From positions 1 to 64,000 of the forward strand of contig JBJHBJ010000014.1 in the NCBI GenBank assembly GCA_050485425.1: a stretch of DNA of 64,000 bases, in the 5' to 3' direction. Positions 17,344-25,915 of this stretch are shown here, piece by piece. The position numbers and the translations under genes were made by a program. The stretch is from LSCE01 sp050485425 (GTDB lineage Bacteria; Pseudomonadota; Gammaproteobacteria; Nitrococcales; Aquisalimonadaceae). The notes under the pieces are model-generated. The model was given only the letters and a program-made list of their open reading frames with translations. It was not told where the DNA came from and did not search any database. Each line of letters opens with the position of its first letter. The stretch's first letter is position 1.

Positions 17344-18368
17344 TTGTCGTCTCTTTCTGAGAGCATCTGGTCCAGGCGCTGGTCAATCAGCGCGGGGACG
17401 CCTTTCTCCACTTCGAGTGCAGCCGTCTCGATGGCGTGCTGGAACGCGAACACGTCCGCGCCGCCATGGCTCTTCAGCACGATGCCGCGCAAGCCCAGCA
17501 GACTGGCTCCATTGTACTGCCTGGGGTCGATGCGCTTTCGCAGATTCCGCAGTACCGGGAGCGCCACGAGCCCCGCCAGCCTGGTCAGCAGATTCCGCTG
17601 GAACTCTTCCCGCAGGTAATGGGAAATGATAGAAGCCACGCCTTCCGACGTCTTCAGCGCCACGTTGCCCACGAATCCGTCGCATACCACCACATCCACG
17701 TTACCTGTGAAGATGTCGTCGCCTTCCACGTAACCAGCGTAGTTGAGTTGGCTTTGCGAGAGAATCCGGGCGGCCTGCTTGACCTGATCGTTACCCTTGA
17801 TTTCCTCTTCACCGATATTCAGCAACCCCACCTTCGGCGATCCGCGATTATCCAGCGCTTCTGCCATGACTGCACCCATCACCGCAAACTGGAACAGGTG
17901 CTCTGCCGAGCAGTCCACGTTCGCGCCGAGATCCAGCATGCGGGTGTATCCGCCAATGGCGGGGATGGTGGTAATGATTGCAGGGCGATCGATACCGGGC
18001 AGGGTTTTCAGTACATAGCGGGCCGTCGCCATCAGTGCGCCGGTGTTACCGGCACTGACGATCGCGTCGGCCTCCCCGTCCTTGACCAGGTTGATGGCCA
18101 CCCGCATGGAGGAATCCTTCTTCAGGCGCAGCGCCTGGGAAGGCGGCTCGTCCATGCCGACGGTCTGGGAGGCGTGATGGATGCGCAGGCTTTCGATGCC
18201 GGAACCGCCATGCTGGCGCAGCGCGCCCTCCAGCACGTCCTGGTCGCCGACCAGGATCTGGCTCACATGGGGCTGGCTTTTTGCGACGGCAACGGCGGCG
18301 GGAACGACCACGCTGGGTCCGTGGTCACCCCCCATCGCGTCCAGCGCAATGGTCACAGATTCGGTCAT
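17340..18368 (-). CDS. plsX: Phosphate acyltransferase PlsX
   Basis: A 342-residue enzyme that makes acyl-phosphate from acyl-ACP at the start of phospholipid synthesis. I-A-L-D-A-M-G-G-D-H-G-P at the N-terminus is the PlsX signature, and V-S-A-G-N-T-G-A-L-M-A and G-F-V-G-N-V-A-L-K follow. It lies downstream of rpmF, separated by a perfect 18-bp palindrome, and overlaps fabH by 4 nt. Confidence 0.97.
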   Translation of the reverse strand: MTESVTIALDAMGGDHGPSVVVPAAVAVAKSQPHVSQILVGDQDVLEGALRQHGGSGIESLRIHHASQTVGMDEPPSQALRLKKDSSMRVAINLVKDGEADAIVSAGNTGALMATARYVLKTLPGIDRPAIITTIPAIGGYTRMLDLGANVDCSAEHLFQFAVMGAVMAEALDNRGSPKVGLLNIGEEEIKGNDQVKQAARILSQSQLNYAGYVEGDDIFTGNVDVVVCDGFVGNVALKTSEGVASIISHYLREEFQRNLLTRLAGLVALPVLRNLRKRIDPRQYNGASLLGLRGIVLKSHGGADVFAFQHAIETAALEVEKGVPALIDQRLDQMLSERDDK

Positions 18369-18424
18369 CGGCTTCCGAAAAGAGTCGGTGAGTCCCGGTT
18401 CCAGCAGGCCAGGCAGATGGTCCG

Positions 18425-18442
18425 GCCCCGGAATTCCGGGGC
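18425..18442. repeat. Perfect 18-bp palindrome between rpmF and plsX
   Basis: GCCCCGGAATTCCGGGGC is a perfect palindrome in the 91-bp gap between rpmF and plsX. In RNA it gives a 7-bp stem with an AATT loop. There is no T-tract after it on either strand, so it is not a normal terminator. It may be an intercistronic stem that separates expression of the ribosomal protein from the lipid enzymes, or a protein-binding site. Confidence 0.6.
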
Positions 18443-18459
18443 GGAATCACCTGATGCGC

Positions 18460-18642
18460 TTATTCTTCGTTATCGCTGCTCAGCACTTTGCGACCGCGGT
18501 AGTAGCCGTCGGCGCTGATGTGATGGCGACGATGGGTCTCGCCGGAGGTGCTGTCCACGGACAGCGTCGGCCCCGACAGGGCATCATGGGCACGGCGCAT
18601 GCCGCGCTTGGAACGGGTTTTCCGATTCTGTTGAACCGCCAT
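18460..18642 (-). CDS. rpmF: 50S ribosomal protein L32
   Basis: A 60-residue basic protein starting M-A-V-Q-Q-N-R-K-T-R-S-K-R-G, the L32 signature. It has no cysteine, so this is the zinc-free form. It lies between yceD and plsX, the standard place in gammaproteobacteria, and should be co-transcribed with yceD from the promoter at 19203-19231. Confidence 0.98.
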   Translation of the reverse strand: MAVQQNRKTRSKRGMRRAHDALSGPTLSVDSTSGETHRRHHISADGYYRGRKVLSSDNEE

Positions 18643-18662
18643 GGATCACTCTCCTGTAAGAA

Positions 18663-19193
18663 CTAGCTGTCGTCCCGTCGCTTCAAGGCGCCGAGAACGG
18701 CGAACGGATTGGCCTGCCGCTCATCATCAGGTTGCTCCGGCACCGGCGCCTGGATATCCAGTGGACGGCAACCGGGATCATCCTCATGCATGGCCAGGGT
18801 CGGCAGGGCCAGAATAAGTTCATCTTCAACGAGCTGCGCCAGCCGCAGGCGCTCGTCGGGGATCAGAACCGGATCATAGATCTCCGGAAGGCTGTCCATA
18901 TCCTGTTCCGAATAACACCCCGCCAACAGCACCGACGCCTGTAAATGCCAGGGCATCGGCTTCAGGCAGCGCTGGCACTGCAATTCCACCGTTGCCGAGA
19001 CCGTCCCGCGAACAATCAACCGCCGGCCCTCGTCCCTGCCGAATTGCAGCCTGACGGCGACGACACCCTGCTCGCTGGTCAGACTGTCACACAACCGTGC
19101 GAGGCTGCCCACGGGCAGTTCGCCGACCAGTTCCTCCTGCCTGTCGGCAAGACGAACCATATCCACGGCCACCGGTAGCGACTGACGAGTCAT
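18663..19193 (-). CDS. yceD: YceD/DUF177 family protein
   Basis: A 176-residue YceD protein. The family core C-Q-R-C-L is present (L-Q-C-Q-R-C-L-K-P-M), with a second C-Y-S near residue 93. YceD is linked to 23S rRNA accumulation in bacteria and plants. The start at 19193 matches the family N-terminus (L-P-V-A-V-D) better than an internal ATG. It is the first gene of the rpmF-plsX-fab block. A consensus promoter ends only 9 nt before the ATG, so translation is probably leaderless or nearly so. Confidence 0.92.
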   Translation of the reverse strand: MTRQSLPVAVDMVRLADRQEELVGELPVGSLARLCDSLTSEQGVVAVRLQFGRDEGRRLIVRGTVSATVELQCQRCLKPMPWHLQASVLLAGCYSEQDMDSLPEIYDPVLIPDERLRLAQLVEDELILALPTLAMHEDDPGCRPLDIQAPVPEQPDDERQANPFAVLGALKRRDDS

Positions 19194-19202
19194 AAGGGGC
19201 GC

Positions 19203-19231
19203 ATATTATCTGCGCAGTTGTGCACTGTCAA
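19203..19231 (-). promoter_or_regulatory. Consensus sigma70 promoter of yceD-rpmF-plsX-fab operon
   Basis: On the minus strand, TTGACA (19226-19231), a 17-bp spacer and TAATAT (19203-19208) form a near-ideal sigma70 promoter. Transcription should begin at about 19196-19197, only about 3 nt before the yceD ATG (19191-19193). No Shine-Dalgarno sequence exists in that gap, so the mRNA is predicted to be leaderless or nearly so. Confidence 0.85.
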
Positions 19232-19350
19232 AGCAACTGACACTGCGCCGGATCCGCACCGGCAGCACGTTACGCCATCTGTTGACCGCCGCCGCCGCCT
19301 GGTCTTGAATGCCCGGGCAAGTACTGCTCAATTCTCGACCGGAAAACCGC

Positions 19351-19941
19351 ATGAACATGCCCACACCTCGCCTGATACTCGCCTCCGGCTCCCGTTATCG
19401 CCGCGCCCTGCTGGACCGGCTGCATATCGAGTACACGGTGGCCTCCCCGGATATCGACGAAACGCACCTGCCGGGGGAAACACCTTATGAATATGTGGAG
19501 CGGCTGGCCCGGGAGAAGGCGGCTACAGTGGCCGCGCGGCAGAGCCCGGCCCTGGTCATCGGCTCGGACCAGGCGGCCGTGCTGGACGGGAAAGTGCTCG
19601 GAAAGCCGGGAACCGTCGAGCGGGCGACGGAGCAGCTTCGACACGCTTCGGGAAGACGCGTTGATTTCCTGACCGGTCTTTGTGTGCACGATACGGAGAC
19701 CGGCCGCGTACTCTCGGGCGTCGTGCCCTTCACTGTGCACTTCAGGGAACTGAGCGACGAGCAGATTGCCCGTTACCTCGCAGTGGAACCGGCGCTGGAT
19801 GCAGCCGGCAGCTTCCACTCGGAAGGCTATGGAATCACCCTGTTTCGCGCTCTGGAAGGGGACGACCCGACAGCGTTGATCGGCCTGCCGCTGATCAGAC
19901 TGACCGAACTGCTGCGGCAATCCGGCATATCGCTCCCTTGA
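19351..19941 (+). CDS. yceF: Maf-family nucleotide pyrophosphatase (YceF type)
   Basis: A 196-residue Maf protein. L-A-S-G-S-R-Y-R-R near the N-terminus is the Maf signature, and G-S-D-Q-A follows near residue 70. The Q-A-form and the position beside yceD point to the YceF branch, which hydrolyses 7-methyl-GTP in E. coli. The start is M-N-M-P at 19351; an upstream TTG or ATG from 19309 would add 14 residues unlike the family. The gene diverges from yceD. Confidence 0.92.
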   Translation: MNMPTPRLILASGSRYRRALLDRLHIEYTVASPDIDETHLPGETPYEYVERLAREKAATVAARQSPALVIGSDQAAVLDGKVLGKPGTVERATEQLRHASGRRVDFLTGLCVHDTETGRVLSGVVPFTVHFRELSDEQIARYLAVEPALDAAGSFHSEGYGITLFRALEGDDPTALIGLPLIRLTELLRQSGISLP

Positions 19942-19967
19942 GCGATAGCCGGATTGCAGTGCAACGG

Positions 19968-20909
19968 TTAGCGCAGACCCGGCTCGCCCAGCACCATCTG
20001 GGCGATGCGTTCACCGATACTTGAGCCCAGGCGGCCGCTCAGCTGCTGGAGAATATTCTGCCTGGGCGTGAAATCGCGCACGGTATCCACGCCCACGACT
20101 TCCCGCGCCACATAGCTGAGGCTGCCAAGCTCGTCGGCCAGGCCCAGTTCGATGCCACGCCGCCCCGTCCAGACCAGGCCGGTGAAGAGTTCGTCGTTCT
20201 CGACCAGGTTGTCACCGCGTCCTGTGCGCACGGCATCGATGAACTGCTGGTGCACCTCGTCCAGCACTCCTTGTATCCACTGCACATCCTCCTCACGCTC
20301 CGGCGAGAACGGATCCAGGAATGCCTTGCTCTCCCCTGCCGTGTACAGCCGGCGCTCGATACCGAGCTTCTCGATGGCCTCTTCCAGCCCGAACCCCTGG
20401 GCGATAACGCCGATGGAACCGATCATCGTGCTCTGATCGACGAAAATGCGGTCTGCGGACACGGCCAGGTAGTAAGCGCCCGAGGTAAACATGTCCTCCG
20501 CCACCGCGTAGACCGGTATGTCCGGATACTCCTCCTTCAGGCGGCGCACTTCATCGTTGATCTGGCTGGCCTGCACCGGGCTGCCGCCCGGGCTGTTGAT
20601 ATGCATCACCACGGCACGCGTCCCTTCGTTGCGGAAGGCCTCCCGCAGGCCGCGGGTGATCAGCTCCGCTGAATTGTTGCCGTCCGGCAGCAACATGCCG
20701 TTGACCTTCACCACGGCCGTATGCTCGGCTGGCGTCGCCTCCGAGGTCAGCCCGAAATCCACACCGCGAAAGGCGAATAGCACGAAGATCAGGTAGGCGA
20801 AAAACAGCAGCTTGAAAAAAATACCCCAACGCCGCGCAAGACGGCGCTCCCGTATGCCCTCCAGTGCGATGTCCCGCAGTGCCTGCCGCTCCCAGCGTTC
20901 GTCGTTCAT
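19968..20909 (-). CDS. sppA: Signal peptide peptidase SppA, short (S49) type
   Basis: A 313-residue membrane-anchored serine protease. A single hydrophobic segment lies at residues about 29-47. The S49 core has the catalytic Ser in D-M-F-T-S-G-A-Y-Y and the general-base Lys in G-E-S-K-A-F-L-D-P. It degrades signal-peptide remnants in the membrane. This is the half-size form, as opposed to the double-length E. coli SppA. It converges with maf and lies 46 bp after rluC. Confidence 0.93.
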   Translation of the reverse strand: MNDERWERQALRDIALEGIRERRLARRWGIFFKLLFFAYLIFVLFAFRGVDFGLTSEATPAEHTAVVKVNGMLLPDGNNSAELITRGLREAFRNEGTRAVVMHINSPGGSPVQASQINDEVRRLKEEYPDIPVYAVAEDMFTSGAYYLAVSADRIFVDQSTMIGSIGVIAQGFGLEEAIEKLGIERRLYTAGESKAFLDPFSPEREEDVQWIQGVLDEVHQQFIDAVRTGRGDNLVENDELFTGLVWTGRRGIELGLADELGSLSYVAREVVGVDTVRDFTPRQNILQQLSGRLGSSIGERIAQMVLGEPGLR

Positions 20910-20955
20910 TGCTTACCGTCCCTCAATGCACCGAAATAAATTGGAGAGAAACCCG

Positions 20956-21909
20956 TCATCGCGGCTGAAGCCGGTCCAGCAACTGCCGCAGGTCCGGGCT
21001 GAGCTCAGCCGAGTACACCTGGCGCTCGCCCGTCAGGGGATCGGTGTACTGGAGACTGCTCGCATGCAGGAACAGCCTGCCCAGATCAAGCTTCCTGAAC
21101 CGCCTGTTGATCTCCGCCTCACCGTACTTGCTGTCGCCGATGATGGGTAAGCCAAGATGTGCCGCATGCACACGTATCTGATGGGTGCGGCCGGTATCGA
21201 TGCTGACCTCTGCGAGGCAGCAGTCCTGGTACCGCTCCACGCAACGGAATACGCTTCTGGATGCTTTCCCCGTGCCGGACACCTGCACCATCCGTTCTCC
21301 AGCCCGGCGCCCCCCCCGGTCCAGCGCCGCCTCCACCGGAACCGGCCCGCGCGGCAACTGCCCGGCCAGCAGGGCGAGATACCGTTTCTCCAACCCGCCG
21401 GCGCGGATGATCTCGTGCAGTTGCCGAAGCGTGCTTCGCCGCCGGGCAATCAGCAGGCATCCGCTGGTCTCACGGTCCAGGCGATGCACCAGTTCCAGGA
21501 ACGGCTCATCCGGGCGAAGCCGTCTCAGCGCCTCGATCAACCCGAACCGCAAACCGCTTCCTCCATGGACCGCCAGACCGGCCGGCTTGTTCACTACCAG
21601 AAGTCGCGGATCCTCATGGAGCACGGCGTCTTCCAGCACCCTGGCAAGTCCTTCCGGCATATTGCCGCCGGCATCCGGCGGAACGGTCGTGCGAATGGGA
21701 GGAATACGGACCACGGCCCCTGGCTTGAGCCGGTGCGTGGGGCCAACGCGCCCGCCGTCCACCCGGACCTCCCCCTTGCGAAGCAGCCGGTAGATACGCG
21801 TTCGGGGAACGCCCTTGAGCTCACGCATCAGGAAATTGTCCACGCGCTGGCCCGCACCATCGTTGTCGATGGTGACATGACGAACGCCGGGATTTGCAGT
21901 TCTGTCCAT
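20956..21909 (-). CDS. rluC: 23S rRNA pseudouridine synthase RluC
   Basis: A 317-residue RluA-family synthase. An S4 RNA-binding domain (residues about 18-75, T-R-I-Y-R-L-L-R-K-G-E-V-R-V) precedes the catalytic domain, whose Asp is in V-H-R-L-D-R-E-T-S-G. RluC modifies 23S rRNA at positions 955, 2504 and 2580 (E. coli numbering). Position divergent from rne is characteristic of rluC. The start at M-D-R-T-A-N is chosen; the open extension upstream overlaps the intergenic region. Confidence 0.94.
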   Translation of the reverse strand: MDRTANPGVRHVTIDNDGAGQRVDNFLMRELKGVPRTRIYRLLRKGEVRVDGGRVGPTHRLKPGAVVRIPPIRTTVPPDAGGNMPEGLARVLEDAVLHEDPRLLVVNKPAGLAVHGGSGLRFGLIEALRRLRPDEPFLELVHRLDRETSGCLLIARRRSTLRQLHEIIRAGGLEKRYLALLAGQLPRGPVPVEAALDRGGRRAGERMVQVSGTGKASRSVFRCVERYQDCCLAEVSIDTGRTHQIRVHAAHLGLPIIGDSKYGEAEINRRFRKLDLGRLFLHASSLQYTDPLTGERQVYSAELSPDLRQLLDRLQPR

Positions 21910-22323
21910 GCTGGTCACGCCCGGATAATAGCAGTACCGCGCGTTTCGGGACCAATGGTGCCGTTTGCTGCAGTACCACATCGCTGTTATATTTACGCGA
22001 CGCTCGCGCCCGACCGTTTGATGACTCTCGGGAACACAGTGAGCGCTTCAGAACAGATTGGGTTTCGCACTGCCCGCCATAAGGCGAGCAGCTTTTTTCA
22101 GTTATCACGGTGTGCCGCTTCAAATCGGCACGGTAACACGCTCCCATGCCAACACCCCGGACCGTCTTCATCAACTTTATCGCCTGGCATCTGGCCGCAG
22201 CGCTGCTCGTACAGCGCGATGCGATGCCGGAAGCCCATTCGTCGGCTTCCGGTCGCCGGGCCGGCAAAGTGCGACGTCCTGTCGGGATTCTGCGCGTGGT
22301 CGAGCGTTGGAGACAGGAACTGT
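21910..22323. other. rluC-rne intergenic region and rne 5' UTR
   Basis: About 410 bp between the divergent rluC and rne genes. It carries the rne promoter at 21965-21993 and the predicted untranslated leader from about 22000 to 22323. The frame of rne stays open through it, but none of that translation resembles RNase E. In E. coli the rne 5' UTR is similarly long (361 nt) and is the target of autoregulation; a like role is inferred here. Confidence 0.7.
21965..21993 (+). promoter_or_regulatory. Predicted sigma70 promoter of rne
   Basis: TTGCTG (21965-21970), a 17-bp spacer and TATATT (21988-21993) fit a sigma70 promoter pointing at rne. It would give a leader of about 325 nt, close to the length of the E. 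coli rne leader. Confidence 0.65.
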
Positions 22324-25287
22324 ATGAAAAGAATGCTAATCAATGCCACCCAGCCGGAAGAGCTGCGGGTGGCACTCGTCGATGGTCAGAAGCTTTATGA
22401 CCTTGATATAGAGACCCCGTCCAGGGAGCAGAAGAAGTCCAACATCTACAAAGGGCGCATCACGCGCGTCGAGCCTAGTCTCGAGGCTGCGTTCGTGCAG
22501 TTTGGCTCTGAACGCCACGGGTTTCTTCCGTTCAAGGAAATTGCTCGCCAGTACTACAGTGGTAACGGCGGCGACTCTTCCGGCCGCACGTCCATCAAGG
22601 ACGTCATCAAGGAAGGCCAGGAAGTTCTGGTCCAGGTAGACAAGGAGGAACGCGGCAACAAGGGTGCTGCGCTCACCACCTTCGTCAGCCTGGCCGGTCG
22701 CTATCTCGTTCTGATGCCCAACAACCCCCGCGCCGGCGGTGTGTCCCGCCGAATCGAAGGCGACGAGCGGGATGAAATCCGGGAAGCGCTGCGACAGCTG
22801 GATGCGCCGGAAGGCATGGGGTTGATCGTCCGCACCGCCGGCGTGGGCCGCAACATCGAGGAGTTGCAGTGGGACCTGAACTACCTGCTGCAGCTCTGGG
22901 AGATGATCCAGAAAGCCGGTGAAGAACGGCCGGCCCCGTTCCTGATCTACCAGGAAAGCAATGTCATCATCCGCGCACTGCGGGACTATCTGCGTTCGGA
23001 TACCGGGGAAATACTGATCGATGACCCGGTGGTGTACCAGCAGGCGATTGATTTCGTGCAGCAGATCATGCCGCACTTCCTGCCCAAGGTGAAACTGTAC
23101 GAGGACACCGTCCCGCTGTTCACCCGGTACCAGATCGAGAGCCAGATCGAGTCCGCCTTCGACCGCCAGGTCCAGCTTCCGTCCGGCGGCGCCATCGTGA
23201 TCGATCACACCGAAGCGCTGATCTCCATCGATATCAACTCCGCTCGCGCCACCAAAGGCAGCGATATCGAGGAAACCGCGCTGAACACCAACCTGGAGGC
23301 GGCCGACGAGATCGCCCGCCAGCTTCGCATCCGCGACCTCGGCGGCCTGATCGTGATCGATTTCATCGACATGGGCCCGAACCGCAATCAACGCGAGGTG
23401 GAACAGCGATTGCGGGACGCAGTGAAAATGGATCGGGCGCGCGTACAGATCGGCCGCATTTCCCGCTTCGGTCTGCTCGAGATGTCACGGCAGCGCCTGC
23501 GCACCTCCCTCGGCGAGGCCAGTCAGGAAGTCTGCGCCCGTTGTAACGGACAGGGCACGGTGCGCAGCGTGGAATCGCTCGCACTCTCCATTCTCCGCAT
23601 CGTCGAGGAAGAGGCGATGAAGGAGAAGACGGCGAAGGTGCTCGCGCAGGTCCCGGTGGATGTCGCCACCTTCCTGTTGAACGAAAAGCGCCAGGCGGTG
23701 AACCTGGTGGAGCAGCGGCACGGCGTTCATGTGCTGCTGATACCGAACAAGGCGCTGGAAACCCCACATTACTCCGTCCAGCGCATCCGCTCCGACGACA
23801 GCTCCGCCGACGGAACCAGCTACAAGCTGGTCACCGCGGAAGAAGCCGAGATTGTTCCGGAAAGCATCGCCGCCCGCCCCCGCACGGAGCAACCGGCCGT
23901 GAAGTCGGTCACTCCGGCCATGGCGCCGCCGCCTCAGCCGGAACCGCCCCAACCCCAGCCCCGGCCGGTCTCTCCGCAGGAGCGCCAGGATGCCGGTAGC
24001 GGCATGAAGGGTTTCTTCCGCTGGATCGGCTCCCTCCTTACCGGCGATGCCGAGCAGCAACCGGCAGAGAAGCCGGCTTCCGGCAGCAGTGGCGGCGGTC
24101 GCCAGCGCACCGGCAGACAGGAGGAGGACGGCGGAGGTAGTCGCCAGCGCCGGAGCAGCCGTGGTGGCAGCCGGCGAGGCAATGGCGCGCAGGGCGATCA
24201 GCCCCGCAAGGAACGGTCAGCCGGGGAACGCGGGCAGAAGGAGAAGGAGTCCTCGAACAAGAGTGCTGGCGGCGACGATAACCGCGGCCGCAAACCCGCG
24301 CCGTCCCGCGGGCGCAAGGACGAGGCACCGGCGGAGGAAACGAAGAAGCAGGAACCATCCCCTGGTGCGGCCACGGCCCAGCAGCCCAAGGAGGGCGACG
24401 AACAGAGCAGCGGCAAGAGCCGGCGCGGCCGCCGCGGAGGTCGCCGCCGTCGTCGTGGTGGCCAGCAGTCCGGAGACCAGAATCAGCAATCGGCGACGGC
24501 AACGGAACCCGGCACACAGGCCGCCGGCGGAGACGTCCCCGCAGGTGAGGAAACACGTTCCGAACGGCCTGCTCCCCAGAAGGCGGCTTCCTCCGACACG
24601 CCGAAGCCTCGCGATCCCCGGCAGCGGGACGGCCGGCCGCGCATTCCTGCCGGCCAGAAACAGGCCGCCGTGACCGAGAAGCAACCTGCCGCTGCCTCGA
24701 CCGAGACGGTAAAGGCGGACGATGCCGTCCCGGAACCGAAGCCGAAACAGGAACCCCGCAGCGAACCGACGCCTGCGACCCCCGAAAGCGCAGCGCCGGA
24801 GCAGAAAGCGGAACCGGCAGAGACGTCGGCAGTGCCGAAGGAGGAACGCTCTCCTCCTCCCAGGGAAGACACTACGCCAGCTTCTGAGGCACCGGCTCGC
24901 AAGGCGGCCGGGGATGCAGAGGCTGGGCCGCGACAGAAGCAGGATTTCGCCCCCGAACAGACCCCGGAGCCGGAGAAACCGGCGGAAGCGGACGTGAAAC
25001 CGGAACAGACGCAGGAGCGCAAGCCGCGGCAGCCCGTGGAGCAGCGGCAACCGGAAGCACCCCGCCAGCAGCCGGCGCCGGAGCGCGAACCGGAAGCCGA
25101 GCAGAAATCGGCACAGGCTGCCGAACCGAAGGCTCAGCCTGACGCCGGACGACCGCCGGAATCCGGGGAACAGGAGGCGGAACAACCCTCGGAGCACGAT
25201 GAAGTGCGGCGGACGCCCGCTTCCGACAGCGAGGCCCCGGCGGAGAAGCCGTCGACACCCTCCGGGCAGCGCGACCGCCAGAACTGA
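22324..25287 (+). CDS. rne: Ribonuclease E
   Basis: A 987-residue endoribonuclease, core of the RNA degradosome. The first 500 residues are the catalytic half: S1 domain (K-S-N-I-Y-K-G-R-I-T-R-V-E-P), DNase I-like domain with the metal-binding Asp pair in I-S-I-D-I-N-S-A-R and I-D-F-I-D-M, and the zinc link C-A-R-C-N-G-Q-G. Residues 560-573 (G-M-K-G-F-F-R-W-I-G-S-L-L-T) look like the amphipathic membrane-targeting helix. The tail is disordered: Arg-rich patches near residues 595-625 and 700-720 (likely RNA-binding), then a Glu/Pro/Gln/Ala-rich stretch to the end. The start M-K-R-M-L-I-N-A-T-Q matches E. coli. A candidate degradosome helicase, rhlB, is at 43902-45263. Confidence 0.97.
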   Translation: MKRMLINATQPEELRVALVDGQKLYDLDIETPSREQKKSNIYKGRITRVEPSLEAAFVQFGSERHGFLPFKEIARQYYSGNGGDSSGRTSIKDVIKEGQEVLVQVDKEERGNKGAALTTFVSLAGRYLVLMPNNPRAGGVSRRIEGDERDEIREALRQLDAPEGMGLIVRTAGVGRNIEELQWDLNYLLQLWEMIQKAGEERPAPFLIYQESNVIIRALRDYLRSDTGEILIDDPVVYQQAIDFVQQIMPHFLPKVKLYEDTVPLFTRYQIESQIESAFDRQVQLPSGGAIVIDHTEALISIDINSARATKGSDIEETALNTNLEAADEIARQLRIRDLGGLIVIDFIDMGPNRNQREVEQRLRDAVKMDRARVQIGRISRFGLLEMSRQRLRTSLGEASQEVCARCNGQGTVRSVESLALSILRIVEEEAMKEKTAKVLAQVPVDVATFLLNEKRQAVNLVEQRHGVHVLLIPNKALETPHYSVQRIRSDDSSADGTSYKLVTAEEAEIVPESIAARPRTEQPAVKSVTPAMAPPPQPEPPQPQPRPVSPQERQDAGSGMKGFFRWIGSLLTGDAEQQPAEKPASGSSGGGRQRTGRQEEDGGGSRQRRSSRGGSRRGNGAQGDQPRKERSAGERGQKEKESSNKSAGGDDNRGRKPAPSRGRKDEAPAEETKKQEPSPGAATAQQPKEGDEQSSGKSRRGRRGGRRRRRGGQQSGDQNQQSATATEPGTQAAGGDVPAGEETRSERPAPQKAASSDTPKPRDPRQRDGRPRIPAGQKQAAVTEKQPAAASTETVKADDAVPEPKPKQEPRSEPTPATPESAAPEQKAEPAETSAVPKEERSPPPREDTTPASEAPARKAAGDAEAGPRQKQDFAPEQTPEPEKPAEADVKPEQTQERKPRQPVEQRQPEAPRQQPAPEREPEAEQKSAQAAEPKAQPDAGRPPESGEQEAEQPSEHDEVRRTPASDSEAPAEKPSTPSGQRDRQN

Positions 25288-25309
25288 GCGTGCCGCGCAA
25301 CGGGTCGAC

Positions 25310-25341
25310 GAAAAACGCCGTCATTTACGACGGCGTTTTTC
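25310..25341. terminator. Bidirectional terminator shared by rne and ptp
   Basis: A 13-bp perfect inverted repeat, GAAAAACGCCGTC (25310-25322) and GACGGCGTTTTTC (25329-25341), with a 6-nt loop. A T-run on each strand is built into the stem. It lies between the convergent rne and ptp genes and should terminate both. Confidence 0.93.
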
Positions 25342-25374
25342 GTGACAGCCCCACAAGGTGGCTGTTACGGGAGA

Positions 25375-25866
25375 CTAGATCTGGTGTCTCGTGCGAATGG
25401 CCCGGAGCAGCCCACGGCTCCCTGCCTCCACCAGATCCAGCACGTGCTCGAAACCGGCGTTGCCGCCGTAGTACGGATCGGGAACCTCCTCGGTACCCGA
25501 CTCCGGCGCGAAATCCAGCAGGCGGCTGACTTTCGACCGGTGCGACCGGGGACATTCGGCCATCAGGTTCGCGAGATTGTCGTTATCCATGGCCACGATC
25601 CAGTGGAAATACTCGAAGTCGGACAACTCCACGCTACGGGCGCGCAGATCGCTGATGTCGATATCACGTGCCTGTGCGGCGGCCTGTGCCCGCGCATCCG
25701 GCGGACGACCAACATGATACCCGTGCGTGCCGGCGGAATCGGTCTCGACGAGGTGGGAAAGCCCTTCCCGTTTCAGAAGGTTACGGAACACACCTTCTGC
25801 TGTCGGTGAACGGCAGATATTGCCCATGCAGACGAATAGCACCCGTACCAGTTCCGAGTCGGCCAT
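25375..25866 (-). CDS. Low-molecular-weight protein-tyrosine phosphatase
   Basis: A 163-residue phosphatase with the P-loop C-M-G-N-I-C-R-S (C-x5-R) at residues 13-20 and the general-acid loop D-P-Y-Y-G-G. It removes phosphate from phosphotyrosine or phosphoarginine. It ends the comEC-exbB-exbD-lpxK-kdsB block. In pseudomonads murB lies between this gene and rne; here murB is absent. Confidence 0.93.
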   Translation of the reverse strand: MADSELVRVLFVCMGNICRSPTAEGVFRNLLKREGLSHLVETDSAGTHGYHVGRPPDARAQAAAQARDIDISDLRARSVELSDFEYFHWIVAMDNDNLANLMAECPRSHRSKVSRLLDFAPESGTEEVPDPYYGGNAGFEHVLDLVEAGSRGLLRAIRTRHQI

Positions 25867-25915
25867 GATAGTCCTCTTGGTTGAGGGTCCGTGACAGCGG
25901 CACGCTGCCGGACCG

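Noticed and set aside
21157..22323. An RNase E reading frame extended about 390 codons upstream
   Set aside because: The extension overlaps rluC on the other strand and the rne leader; M-K-R-M-L-I-N-A-T at 22324 is the true start.
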